Source: Dehalococcoidales bacterium
GTDB taxonomy: Bacteria; Chloroflexota; Dehalococcoidia; Dehalococcoidales; RBG-16-60-22
Assembly: GCA_030606585.1 (NCBI GenBank)
Contig: JAUWGD010000005.1
Span: 1 to 27,039, forward strand
Direction: 5' to 3'
Length of the DNA stretch: 27,039 nucleotides
In this document: positions 14,023 through 22,675 of the stretch, piece by piece
Layout of the letters: each line of letters begins with the position of its first letter
Numbering within the stretch: position 1 is the stretch's first letter
Translations under genes and position numbers: made by a program
The notes under the pieces: model-generated
Told to the model about the DNA's origin: nothing
Database searches by the model: none
The model's input: only the letters and a program-made list of their open reading frames with translations

Positions 14023-14205
14023 TTAATGTGAATCCTGTCTTTTCTCCATGAGTTGAAGCACGTGTTTCCTGAATCTTTTTAGAATGGTTTGAAACGCCTC
14101 CGCCTCCTCCTGATCAAGGCACTGCATGGCTTGAGACCCTATCTGGCGCCGGAGAGTCATGGTCCGCTCCACCAAGTCCAGTCCCTTTTCTTTGACACTA
14201 CTTTT
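14023..14205 (-). pseudogene. C-terminal remnant of a MarR-family regulator
   Basis: Read on the minus strand, the frame gives KEKGLDLVERTMTLRRQIG, then a helix containing LDQEEAEAFQTILKRFRKHV, and stops at 14023. This matches the last wing and dimerisation helices of MarR proteins (T-x-KG-x-x-LV, then L-x-x-EE-x-x-x-F). The helix-turn-helix half is missing: further upstream the frame becomes AT-rich sequence unlike MarR, with a stop at about 14250. It was probably truncated by a deletion or rearrangement. Confidence 0.5.
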
Positions 14206-14221
14206 TGTTGTATGATATATA
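14192..14221 (+). promoter_or_regulatory. Candidate promoter for the ketone-carboxylase-like operon
   Basis: TTGACA at 14192-14197 is followed after 18 bp by TATATA at 14216-14221, within a very AT-rich tract that also holds TATGAT at 14211. Transcription would begin some 45 bases before the ATG at 14275. Confidence 0.5.
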
Positions 14222-14274
14222 TATTTATCAAGGAATTCAATTTTTCAAGATGTACGACCGCGGGAGGATCAGAA

Positions 14275-16326
14275 ATGGCATTTATAATTGGGGTTGATAC
14301 CGGGGGCACGTTCACAGACGGTTTTTTCACCCGTAATGGAGACCTGAGGACAGTTAAAGTATTAACAACACCCCATGACCTGACGGTCTGTCTGGCAGAT
14401 TGTATCAGAGAAGGCGCCCGGCAATTCGGGGTTTCGGTACAGGACATGCTGGCAGAGACCGATATTGTGAGGTATTCAACCACGGTCAGTGTAAATACGA
14501 TAATTCAGAGGACGGGAGCGAAAATCGGGCTACTTGTCAGTCAGGGATTTAAAGACTCGCTATATTCCCGTGATGCCGGGGCCGTAGAGCCCGTATTTTC
14601 TTTCATAGCCAGGGACATGATATCCGAGGTAATTGAGGAGATTGATAATAAAGGTAAAATAGTAAAGCCCGTGGATACCGATGACCTTACCGTCAAGATG
14701 CAGAATTTAATCGATTTGGGTGCACGTGCCATCGTCGTCAGCCTGAATAATTCGCATGTTAATCCCGCCCATGAGGAACAGGTAAGGGCCATCATAAAGG
14801 AACAATCGCCCAGCTTTTTCCTGGGGAGCATAAGAGTGCTCCTGGCTTCCGATATCTCCGACCAGCCGGATGCTTTTTCCCGTACCAACGCGGCGGTGAT
14901 AAACGGGTATATCCACGATGCCATGGTCAGGTATCTCTACCGGTCGGAGGACGACCTGAGGGCCAATCTTTACACGCGGCCTTTGATGGTAGGGCATTCT
15001 CATGGCGGTACCGCCAGAGTCGCCAAGACGAGAGCTATTGACACTTATTCATCCGGTCCCGTTTTAGGCGTGTTCGGGGCCGCGCTGGTGGGCCAGGCCC
15101 ATGGCTTTACTGAAATAGTTGCCGTTGACGTGGGCGGCACCAGCCTGGATATCGGTATCATCCGTGGTGGTAGCCATAACTACACGCTGACGCCTATCAT
15201 TTCTGACCTTCCCGTAAGCGTTCCCATGATTGTCACCCACTCGGTGGGTACAGGTGGCTGTTCCATCGTAAAGCCGGATAATTCCGGAGGCGTTCAGGTC
15301 GGTCCCAAAAGTGCCGGCGCCAGCCCCGGCCCGGCCTGCTTTAACCGCGGGGGGATGGAACCGACTGTCACAGATGCCGACGTTGTTCTTGGCTTTATTG
15401 ACCCCGATAATTTCCTCGGCGGCAAGGTCAAACTGAATAAAGACAAAGCCATTGCAGCCATTAAAAGAAGAATAGCTGACCCTATGAAAATCACCGTGGA
15501 GGAAGCAGCCTACCTCATAAAAGAAACCACGGAAAAGAATATCCGGAAAGAGCTGCTACAGTTCTTGAAAGAGAAAGGGATTGAAAAGGATAAACTGAGC
15601 GACTTTGCCCTGGTGGCATACGGAGGTGGTGGCCCCACCCGCTATGCCGGCTTCGCCAGCGGTTTGAAATTCGGCCGGATATTAACCAGCCCCTATGCCT
15701 CAACTTTCTGTGCCTTTGGTTTTTCGACAACAGATTTGCTACATCGCTATTCAAAATATTTCCCACTCACTCTCTTTGACGGTGTTAATTACATGAAAGA
15801 CTATAAGAAACTCAATAAGGCTGTGGCGCAGCTAATGAGTATTGCCAGAAGAGATATCGAGGGGGAGGGTTTCTCAGCCGATAACGCCGGCTATTATCTG
15901 GAGCTTATCGGGGATGGCGAGCTGGCGGCGTACAATGTAAGGTCGGAAAAAACACAGCTGAGCTCCGAGTCGGACGTAAAAAAACTATGCGCTCAATTCG
16001 ATACACCCAGCGGGCAGGGTCCGGCTGAAGTAGCTATTTCCACCATTATCCTGAATGCCGTTGTGCCGATGCCACACTATGAGTTGACCTCCAGTCCACT
16101 GGCCGACGAAGACCCCGGCGGCACTTTAAGGGAGGAGAGGGATATCTTCTGGTCGCCGGAGGCTGGTTACCGCAAGACCCCCATTTACAATAGAGAGTTA
16201 CTGGTGCCGGGTAATAAGGTTATTGGTCCGGCGGTTGTTGAAGCCAAAGACACAACGTATGTCATACCGGCCGGTAAGTCATACTATATCGGTGAGTATT
16301 CGCACGGTGTTTTAGAGGAGGCTTGA
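14275..16326 (+). CDS. HyuA-family ATP-dependent carboxylase subunit (alpha-like)
   Basis: The 683-aa protein belongs to the hydantoinase A / acetone carboxylase / acetophenone carboxylase family, which uses an ASKHA-type ATP site. Visible motifs are GVDTGGTFTD (6-15), the second phosphate motif DVGGTSLDIG from D285, and the adenosine-side YGGGGP (449-454). ATG 14275 is chosen because GGGAGG lies seven bases upstream and the conserved domain starts at residue 3. It is the first gene of an operon. A second HyuA paralogue follows two genes later, so this is best read as one of two non-identical ATP-binding subunits, as in acetophenone carboxylase. The substrate (ketone, hydantoin or lactam) is not fixed by sequence; the CoA-transferase and thiolase downstream favour a ketone. 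Confidence 0.88.
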   Translation: MAFIIGVDTGGTFTDGFFTRNGDLRTVKVLTTPHDLTVCLADCIREGARQFGVSVQDMLAETDIVRYSTTVSVNTIIQRTGAKIGLLVSQGFKDSLYSRDAGAVEPVFSFIARDMISEVIEEIDNKGKIVKPVDTDDLTVKMQNLIDLGARAIVVSLNNSHVNPAHEEQVRAIIKEQSPSFFLGSIRVLLASDISDQPDAFSRTNAAVINGYIHDAMVRYLYRSEDDLRANLYTRPLMVGHSHGGTARVAKTRAIDTYSSGPVLGVFGAALVGQAHGFTEIVAVDVGGTSLDIGIIRGGSHNYTLTPIISDLPVSVPMIVTHSVGTGGCSIVKPDNSGGVQVGPKSAGASPGPACFNRGGMEPTVTDADVVLGFIDPDNFLGGKVKLNKDKAIAAIKRRIADPMKITVEEAAYLIKETTEKNIRKELLQFLKEKGIEKDKLSDFALVAYGGGGPTRYAGFASGLKFGRILTSPYASTFCAFGFSTTDLLHRYSKYFPLTLFDGVNYMKDYKKLNKAVAQLMSIARRDIEGEGFSADNAGYYLELIGDGELAAYNVRSEKTQLSSESDVKKLCAQFDTPSGQGPAEVAISTIILNAVVPMPHYELTSSPLADEDPGGTLREERDIFWSPEAGYRKTPIYNRELLVPGNKVIGPAVVEAKDTTYVIPAGKSYYIGEYSHGVLEEA

Positions 16327-16328
16327 TT

Positions 16329-16682
16329 ATGGCTAGAATGCGTATTACGGAAACCGTAGAAATCGACCTGGACAAGGAGATGTGGTGTTGCTGTCGCTGC
16401 CACGCAGAAATACATCCGGCCAGAGAGTCTTACCTCAAGGGTTGCCTGGTTTACGAAAAACCGGCTGATGAAATATATGGACCGCCGATTCCAATCAAGC
16501 AGGATTCCGACGCGATTTCCTACGCCCCGGACCCGGACTTTATGAGAGTGGTGGAATTCTATTGCCCTGAATGTGGGGCCATAATGTCGGTCCAATATCT
16601 ACCGTCGGGCCATCCTGTTGTCACGGAAATAGAACTCGACATTGACAAGCTGAAGGAAAGGGTTGCCGAAAAAAAGAAATGA
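16329..16682 (+). CDS. Small cysteine-rich carboxylase subunit (acetone/acetophenone carboxylase small-subunit-like)
   Basis: The 117-aa protein starts at ATG 16329, seven bases after AGAGGAGG. It has a cysteine group at residues 20-24 (CCCRC), C39 and a CPEC pair (C79, C82), which looks like a zinc-binding fold. Size, position right after a HyuA gene and the cysteine pairs match the small subunit of acetone carboxylase (gamma) and of acetophenone carboxylase (about 15 kDa). The last residues are charged. Its stop overlaps the next start (ATGA), so translation is coupled. The subunit assignment rests mainly on context. Confidence 0.7.
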   Translation: MARMRITETVEIDLDKEMWCCCRCHAEIHPARESYLKGCLVYEKPADEIYGPPIPIKQDSDAISYAPDPDFMRVVEFYCPECGAIMSVQYLPSGHPVVTEIELDIDKLKERVAEKKK

Positions 16683-17659
16683 ATTCAAACACTGCCTTCA
16701 GAGATACCATCAAATTGATGAACCGCGATAGGCCGGTATTCGTTCCTTTTGTTTACGGACTTGCCGCCAGGACAGGGCAGCTTCCCCTGCAGGAAATGGT
16801 ATCGGACGCCAGCTACTATGCCCATTCGCTGGAAGAGGCATATGAATTGTTCAAATATGACGGCATCGTAAATCACTACGATGCTACCATCGAGGCCGAG
16901 GTTTTTGGCTGCGAAGTGGCGTGGCCCGATGACTATGCTGCCCCGTCTGTCACGGATTGCAGCCAGGTCGAACTGCGAGAGGTTAATCCTGAGGAGAGTT
17001 ACCGAATCCAGGTTCTACTGGAAGCTACCAAACGCACCGTCATGTCCAAGGGTAAAGACGTCGCTGTCATTGGAACTCTCACCGGACCTGTCTCGCTGGT
17101 GAAGACCTTACTGGGTGATAATAACGGGAATATTGAAAACGCAATCAGTCTGGCCAAGAACTTACTGATGAGACTGGTGAGAAGTCTGGGCGAATTGCGA
17201 GTCGATTCCGTGTTTTTCAGGGAAGACCTCCTCGGCGCGGGCTACCGTGACGAACTCCAGTCGCATCAAAAACCATACACAGACGTCTATACGACGCTGT
17301 TCAACCTCATTAAGCACTATAATGGCTCGCCGGTGCTTATCGTCAAAGACTTCAAAATGGACTCCATCGCCGATTTACACCGGATAATAACGCCGAGCGG
17401 CTTGGTCCTTCTTGGTAAGAAATTCAGCGAGGACGACCTGGCATATTTACATGGATTGTCAGATTCCCTGAAGATTTCCATCGGTCTGCCGCTACCACTA
17501 AAAGACCCTCCCGAATTATGGAAGCAGTTTGCTGTTATCAGCCAGTATTTAAGCAAACACAGACCGACCGGGTTTTTCTATGTTTCCGATGGGGATGTTC
17601 CTTATGATATGCCCCCGGAGGTTCTCCACGATTTAATAGCTAAAATACAGAGCGCCTGA
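16679..17659 (+). CDS. Uroporphyrinogen-decarboxylase-fold (UroD/MtaA superfamily) protein
   Basis: The 326-aa protein has the TIM-barrel UroD superfamily pattern: FKYDGIVNHYDATIEAEVFGCEVAWPDD near residues 59-86, GTLTGPVSLVKTLLG in the middle, and a C-terminal DGDVPYDMPPEVLHDLIA corresponding to the usual IPPxTPxENVxAL. The zinc-binding His/Cys set of the cobalamin methyltransferases (MtaA, MtbA) is not obvious near the C-terminus. It sits inside the carboxylase operon, overlapping the small subunit gene by 4 bp and followed 23 bp later by the second HyuA gene. Acetophenone carboxylase has a separate fifth subunit of about 34 kDa. This protein has a similar size and context, but I cannot confirm homology. 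It could also be an independent decarboxylase or methyltransferase. Confidence 0.75.
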   Translation: MNSNTAFRDTIKLMNRDRPVFVPFVYGLAARTGQLPLQEMVSDASYYAHSLEEAYELFKYDGIVNHYDATIEAEVFGCEVAWPDDYAAPSVTDCSQVELREVNPEESYRIQVLLEATKRTVMSKGKDVAVIGTLTGPVSLVKTLLGDNNGNIENAISLAKNLLMRLVRSLGELRVDSVFFREDLLGAGYRDELQSHQKPYTDVYTTLFNLIKHYNGSPVLIVKDFKMDSIADLHRIITPSGLVLLGKKFSEDDLAYLHGLSDSLKISIGLPLPLKDPPELWKQFAVISQYLSKHRPTGFFYVSDGDVPYDMPPEVLHDLIAKIQSA

Positions 17660-17682
17660 AAAGTAACGCAGGAGGCAAGAGG

Positions 17683-19818
17683 ATGGGATATATTGTTAAC
17701 ATTGACGTTGGCGGCACATTTATGGACTTTTTTGTGGCTAAAGGGGACAAATACCTGACTACCAAGGTGCCGACTACCGCCTACGAACTTGGCGTCGGGT
17801 TTTTAAGAGGGCTCGAAGAGTGCGCCGAAAAAGATAACAAGACACTCGAACAGTTCCTGGCGGATACGGATGTTATCAAATACTGCACGACTATCGGCAC
17901 CAACATACTTATTGAACATACGGGACCCAAACTGGGACTGATTACCACACGCGGCTTCGAGGATACCATCTTCATAGGCAGGGGGCGACAGTGGGCCGAC
18001 GGTCTGCCTGCTTCTGATGTCCAGGATGTTACCACGATAGAGAAACCGGTGCCCCTGATTCCCCGCAAGCTGGTGGTGGGCATCAGAGAGCGGGTGGACT
18101 ACAGCGGCGATGTCGTCATGCCGCTGGTAAAAGAGGATGTTCTGGAACAGCTCAGATATCTGGTGGACCAGGGCGTACGCGGTTTTGTGGTCAGCCTTTT
18201 ATGGTCGTTTATCAATCCGGTACACGAAAAGCAGATAAGAAGCATTATTGAGGAGGAATTCCCGGAGGTCTACCTGGGCAATATGCCAATTATACTGTCT
18301 TCTGAAATTTCACCCAAAGAGGGCGAATATGTCAGGACCATGACAGCCATAGTGAACGCGTATATCCATATCGGCTTTGTGGAACAGATATCCGCCCTGT
18401 GCAGTGACCTGCTGGACCGGGGGTATAAGAGACCTCTTCTCCTCTGCGATAATGTCGGCGGTTGCGCCAAAGTGGCCCGAACCAAGGCCATCGCCACCTA
18501 CGGGGCCAGTCCGGTCAGCGGACTCTGCGGAGCGGCTCACCTGTGCAGCGGTGTCGACCTGCCCGACGTCGTCTTTACCGATGCCGGCGGTACCAGCTTT
18601 GATATCGGACTCATCACGGACGGCAGTATCACCCACTATGACCTGTATCCTACCGTCGACCGGTGGCGTACTCAGCTAACCGCCATAAAGATAACGTCAA
18701 TCGGCGCCGGCGGTGGTTCGATAGCCTGGTTGAACCCGTTACTCGGGAACCGCCTTGAGGTCGGTCCGGCCAGCGCCAAGTCCTTGCCCGGCCCGGCCTG
18801 TTACGACCTCGGCGGAGAGAACGCCACCGTTACCGACGCCGATGTTGTCCTCGGCTATGTCAATCCGGACTACTTCCTCGGCGGCAAGTTCAAGCTTAAT
18901 AAGGAAAAGGCAGTAAAGGCACTGAAAGAAATGGGCGATAAATCCGGGCTGGACGAAGTTACCGCGGCCATGATGATTAAGAAGGTCGTCGATGCCAAGA
19001 TGGGCAACGAGATATTCAAAGAGGTAGCCCTCAAAGGGTATGAACCCTCGGAATTTACAGTCTTCGCCGGCGGCGGTGCCGGCCCGGGACACTGCTGCGG
19101 AGTGGCCGCAGCCGCCGAAATGACTAAAATAATCGTCCCGCCGATGTCTTCCGTGGCCGGGGCCTACGGCGCCTCCACGCTGGATGTCGTTCACAGCTAT
19201 GAGAAGTCGAGGAATACCAGGCTGTTTGACTACGCCAAGGGCGCCTACTTCTCTGACTTTGATATGTTTAACTCTATTATAAATGAATTAAGAGAACTGG
19301 CCATCAGAGATATCATACTTGAGGGATTCAAAGAGGAGCAGGCGGCTTTCCGGCTGGAACTCGAAATGAGATATGGTATGCAATGGCGCTACACGCCGGT
19401 TGAGTCGCCACTCCTGTTGATACACAGTACCGATGATGTGAAAAAGGTTTGTGACCGCTTTACGGAGGAGTTCAGCCGGATGTACAGCGCTGAAGCCGCG
19501 TTCCCCCAGGGTGGCGTCGAGGTTGAAACGTACCGCCTGTTCGTGCATCTACCCCTGCCGCACTTCAGGCTGACCCAGCGTGAAGCTGCCGGCGAAAAAA
19601 CGCTTAATACTGCCTTCAAGGAACAGAGAGACGCCTACTGGGAGAAACTCGGCGGGTATCAGAAAACAGATATCTACCAGTGGGACTTACTGCGGGCGGG
19701 GAACGTGATAGAAGGCCCGGCGGTAATAGAATCAGACAATACTACGGTTGTTATCGAGCCCGACTGGACATTCACGATGGCCCCGGAACTCTACGGGATG
19801 ATTACCTATAATCTCTGA
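17683..19818 (+). CDS. HyuA-family ATP-dependent carboxylase subunit, second paralogue (alpha'-like)
   Basis: The 711-aa protein is a second hydantoinase A / acetone carboxylase beta-type subunit. Motifs are NIDVGGTFMD (6-15), DAGGTSFDIG from D300 and FAGGGAGPGHC (461-471). The first phosphate loop has Met14 where the family and its paralogue here have Thr (GGTFTD), which might alter or weaken ATP handling. Start ATG 17683 has GGAGG seven bases upstream. It shares the fold with the gene at 14275 but is clearly divergent, so it is not a recent duplication. Two different HyuA-like chains plus one HyuB and one small chain match the alpha/alpha'/beta/gamma core of acetophenone carboxylase. Confidence 0.88.
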   Translation: MGYIVNIDVGGTFMDFFVAKGDKYLTTKVPTTAYELGVGFLRGLEECAEKDNKTLEQFLADTDVIKYCTTIGTNILIEHTGPKLGLITTRGFEDTIFIGRGRQWADGLPASDVQDVTTIEKPVPLIPRKLVVGIRERVDYSGDVVMPLVKEDVLEQLRYLVDQGVRGFVVSLLWSFINPVHEKQIRSIIEEEFPEVYLGNMPIILSSEISPKEGEYVRTMTAIVNAYIHIGFVEQISALCSDLLDRGYKRPLLLCDNVGGCAKVARTKAIATYGASPVSGLCGAAHLCSGVDLPDVVFTDAGGTSFDIGLITDGSITHYDLYPTVDRWRTQLTAIKITSIGAGGGSIAWLNPLLGNRLEVGPASAKSLPGPACYDLGGENATVTDADVVLGYVNPDYFLGGKFKLNKEKAVKALKEMGDKSGLDEVTAAMMIKKVVDAKMGNEIFKEVALKGYEPSEFTVFAGGGAGPGHCCGVAAAAEMTKIIVPPMSSVAGAYGASTLDVVHSYEKSRNTRLFDYAKGAYFSDFDMFNSIINELRELAIRDIILEGFKEEQAAFRLELEMRYGMQWRYTPVESPLLLIHSTDDVKKVCDRFTEEFSRMYSAEAAFPQGGVEVETYRLFVHLPLPHFRLTQREAAGEKTLNTAFKEQRDAYWEKLGGYQKTDIYQWDLLRAGNVIEGPAVIESDNTTVVIEPDWTFTMAPELYGMITYNL

Positions 19819-19856
19819 TTATATTCGGGGTTTGAATAAAAAAGAGGAGGACGGCC

Positions 19857-21932
19857 ATGCCAGGTGCCATAGATTACGAAATCAGTAAACGACTTCATCC
19901 GGAGCCTCCAACCGAGGAAGAACTTGAAAATATGAAGGATATCGAACCCACTTCGGCGGGTATTTTACTCCATAAGCTGCATACCATAACGTCCGAGGGC
20001 AATGAGACTCTTGTCAAGCTCGGTGCCAGTACCGGATGCCGCTGGGGAGACACGGCCGCGGCCATTTATACCAGGACGGGTGACAGCGCTGTCTGTGCCT
20101 CGGGTCTGTATTTTCATGCCGTGCTGGGTTCTACGGATGTAAAGTATATCATGAAGTACTGGCTGAATGACCCCAGCGTCGGTGTTAAGCCGGGAGACGC
20201 TTTCTTCTGTAATTCGCCCTATATCCGTGGTACGCATCCGCCGGATATGGCTATATATGCACCGATATTCTACAAAGATAAGCTTATATGCTGGATTGGA
20301 GCCGTTGTTCATACCGGGGAATGCGGTGCCTGCGAACCCGGCGGCATGCCAACCGGCTCAAGGAGCATGTATGAGGAGGGACTGCAGGTCCCTGCCATGA
20401 AAATATCCGAGAACTATAGACTGAAAGAAGACGTCCTCAATTATTTCAACCATATGGTCAGAGACCCCCGGGCAATGACTCTGGATATCAAGGCAAGAAT
20501 GGCCTGCTTGAGAGTGATGGAGAAACGTTTGTTAGCCGTTATCGAAAAATATTCACCCGAATATGTGATTGGGATTCTCAGGTATGTTATTCAGATTACC
20601 GGTGAAGCCGCCCGGAAGCGCATCAGCCAGTGGACTGACGGCAAGTTCAGCTTTGTCCAGTTCATTGACGCCGTGGGTATACTGCACCGATTGATGAAAG
20701 TCGCCGTCACGCTGGAGAAGAAAGGCGACCATCTGTACTTTGATTATGATGGTACCTCACCGGAGGTTACGGACCGTGTGGCCAATTCCCCCGGGACGGG
20801 AGTTATCGGCGTAAATACCGTTTACTTGCTGGGTCACCTGTTCTACGATTTGCCTCATAACTCGGGTATTCTGGAGCCTATGTCATTCAAGCTGCCGGAC
20901 GGCACTATCGTCAATGCCAGCCGCGAGTCTCCGAAAGCCGGCTGCGCTTATGTCCACGAGGCGGGTTCCCTGGCCGTGCAATACGTACTTCAGAACCTGG
21001 TCTATGCCGCCAGCCCGGACCGAACTGAGCCTGCCGGCAACCGCGGTTTCGATACCCTGTCCTACGGAGGCGTGAACCAGTATGGAGAGTCGTTCGCCGA
21101 TGCCGGCGCGGAGATGAACGGAATCGGATTTGGCGCCAGAAGCTACAAAGACGGAGTGGATGTCGCCGGGGCCTACTTTGCGCCGATGACTTCCGAGCCG
21201 GGAGAGGTTGAAAGCCTGGAATCGCACCTGCCGTTTCTGTATTTATACCGCGGCTTCCACCAGGATAGTTGCGGCCACGGCAAGTACCGGGGCGGCGTCG
21301 GCATGGACTACGCCGTTAAAATCCACGCCGTACCCGGTGCCGCACTGGGCACCTGGGGCTTTGGCTCCAAAATAACACTTTCGCAGGGGCTCTTCGGGGG
21401 CTATGGCGTTCCGGCGCTTCCCTTCCTGGCCATATCCGGCTCTAATTTGAATAATATGCTGCAAAATACAGACCCGAATATCCCCAGTTCAGCCAGGATG
21501 CTTTACCAGAAACAGGCCATTAAGGGTCATTACAATTTGAGAGGATATCCCTGCGTGGCTGAGCCTACTAAAGAAGGTGATCTGGTGGCTGGTGGCACCG
21601 GTGGGGGCGGCGGATATGGAGACCCGATTGAACGTGACCCCTCACTGGTAATGCAAGACCTGGAGAAAGAGACCGTCTCTCACTGGGCAGCCAAGAATGT
21701 CTATAAGGTTGTCTACGATGAAAAAATACTGGCGGTTGATGAGGAAAAAACAAACTCGCTCCGCGAGCAGGAGAGGAAAGATAGAAGAGCAAGGGGTAAG
21801 AAATTTGCCGAATTCGAGAAAGAGTGGCTGAAGAAGAAGCCCAGTGATGAAACTCTGGAGTTTTATGGCACGTGGCCGGCACCCAGATACGAATCTTTCT
21901 CATATTTTGGCGACTGGTCGGGGTATCAGTAA
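19857..21932 (+). CDS. HyuB-family carboxylase subunit (gamma-like)
   Basis: The 691-aa protein is a hydantoinase B / acetone carboxylase alpha-type subunit, which carries the carboxylation or hydrolysis site in the complex. Family signatures are NSPYIRGTHPPDM near residue 119 (usually NxPYxGGTHLPD) and the glycine-rich GGTGGGGGYGDP beginning at residue 579, followed by ERDPSLVMQDL. A charged C-terminal tail rich in Lys, Arg and Glu follows. ATG 19857 has GAGGAGG six bases upstream. The gene ends two bases before the CoA-transferase genes, tying carboxylation directly to CoA activation of the product. Confidence 0.9.
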   Translation: MPGAIDYEISKRLHPEPPTEEELENMKDIEPTSAGILLHKLHTITSEGNETLVKLGASTGCRWGDTAAAIYTRTGDSAVCASGLYFHAVLGSTDVKYIMKYWLNDPSVGVKPGDAFFCNSPYIRGTHPPDMAIYAPIFYKDKLICWIGAVVHTGECGACEPGGMPTGSRSMYEEGLQVPAMKISENYRLKEDVLNYFNHMVRDPRAMTLDIKARMACLRVMEKRLLAVIEKYSPEYVIGILRYVIQITGEAARKRISQWTDGKFSFVQFIDAVGILHRLMKVAVTLEKKGDHLYFDYDGTSPEVTDRVANSPGTGVIGVNTVYLLGHLFYDLPHNSGILEPMSFKLPDGTIVNASRESPKAGCAYVHEAGSLAVQYVLQNLVYAASPDRTEPAGNRGFDTLSYGGVNQYGESFADAGAEMNGIGFGARSYKDGVDVAGAYFAPMTSEPGEVESLESHLPFLYLYRGFHQDSCGHGKYRGGVGMDYAVKIHAVPGAALGTWGFGSKITLSQGLFGGYGVPALPFLAISGSNLNNMLQNTDPNIPSSARMLYQKQAIKGHYNLRGYPCVAEPTKEGDLVAGGTGGGGGYGDPIERDPSLVMQDLEKETVSHWAAKNVYKVVYDEKILAVDEEKTNSLREQERKDRRARGKKFAEFEKEWLKKKPSDETLEFYGTWPAPRYESFSYFGDWSGYQ

Positions 21933-21934
21933 AA

Positions 21935-22675
21935 ATGAACAAAATCGTAGCAAGTGCCAGAGAAGCGCTGGCCGATATTTTTAACGGTGCCGTCATCCTG
22001 TGCGGCGGCTTTGGCTGCGTGGGCGGTATGCCGTCAACGTTGCTCAAGGCATTGTCGGAACTGCCGGTCAAGAACCTGACCCTGGTCGGCAATGCCCCGG
22101 TGCTCGGATTAGAAGCCCAGAAGACAGCCGCCAGGACCATGCAGGTACCGGAGTCCTATGCCGACGGCTCGTTATTATTGAAAAACGGGCAGGTCAGCAA
22201 ACTGATTGCTTCCGTTCCGGCGATGGCCATATATCGCCTTCAGGAGCCCTTCCCCATCGTCAAGGCCTTGCAGGAAGGGCAGGATATTGAAATAGAGCTC
22301 GTGCCCCAGGGAACCCTTGCTGAAAGAATCAGGGCTGCCCGAGCCGGCATCCCTGCCTTCTACACAGGCACCGGCGCGGGGACACTCCTGGAGAAGGATA
22401 AAGAGGTCAGGCAAATTGACGGTCGGCCTTACCTGCTGGAATACGCCCTCAAAGCTGACTTTGCCCTTATCTGGGCATACCAGGCTGACCGTTACGGCAA
22501 TCTCATCTACAAAGGCACATCCCGTACCTTCAATGCCACCATGGCCGGGGCGGCTGCCGTCACCGTTGCTGAGGTGGCCGGGGTGGTAGAAACTGGAGAG
22601 TTGGACCCTGAAATAATAGTGACACCGGGGATGTACGTAGACCGCGTGGTCGTTAGACAGGGGGAGACAGGATGA
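21935..22675 (+). CDS. 3-oxoacid CoA-transferase-type family I, subunit A
   Basis: The 246-aa protein is the A (alpha) subunit of a family I CoA-transferase (succinyl-CoA:3-ketoacid / acetoacetate CoA-transferase type). Signatures are the glycine-rich ILCGGFGCVGGMP near residues 21-33 and the segment YALKADFALIWAYQADRYGNLIYKG that is conserved in this subunit. I use ATG 21935, two bases after the HyuB stop; a ribosome site is weak there, consistent with translational coupling, and a longer frame would lie inside hyuB. It should move CoA from an acyl-CoA donor onto the 3-oxoacid made by the carboxylase. The exact substrate is not visible. Confidence 0.9.
   Translation: MNKIVASAREALADIFNGAVILCGGFGCVGGMPSTLLKALSELPVKNLTLVGNAPVLGLEAQKTAARTMQVPESYADGSLLLKNGQVSKLIASVPAMAIYRLQEPFPIVKALQEGQDIEIELVPQGTLAERIRAARAGIPAFYTGTGAGTLLEKDKEVRQIDGRPYLLEYALKADFALIWAYQADRYGNLIYKGTSRTFNATMAGAAAVTVAEVAGVVETGELDPEIIVTPGMYVDRVVVRQGETG

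Larger units (their letters stand above)
13762..14274. other. Gene-free scar region between two plus-strand genes
   Basis: No intact gene lies in these 513 bases. They hold the aminotransferase and MarR remnants on the minus strand, a small inverted repeat AGGATT-N8-AATCCT at about 14017-14036, and the AT-rich promoter candidate near 14192-14221. The apparent upstream extension of the following plus-strand frame, back to 14089, runs through the MarR remnant and is not coding. Confidence 0.6.

Noticed and set aside
14089..14274. Longer N-terminus for the first HyuA gene
   Set aside because: The extension runs through the MarR remnant and the promoter candidate; ATG 14275 has a proper ribosome site and begins the conserved domain.
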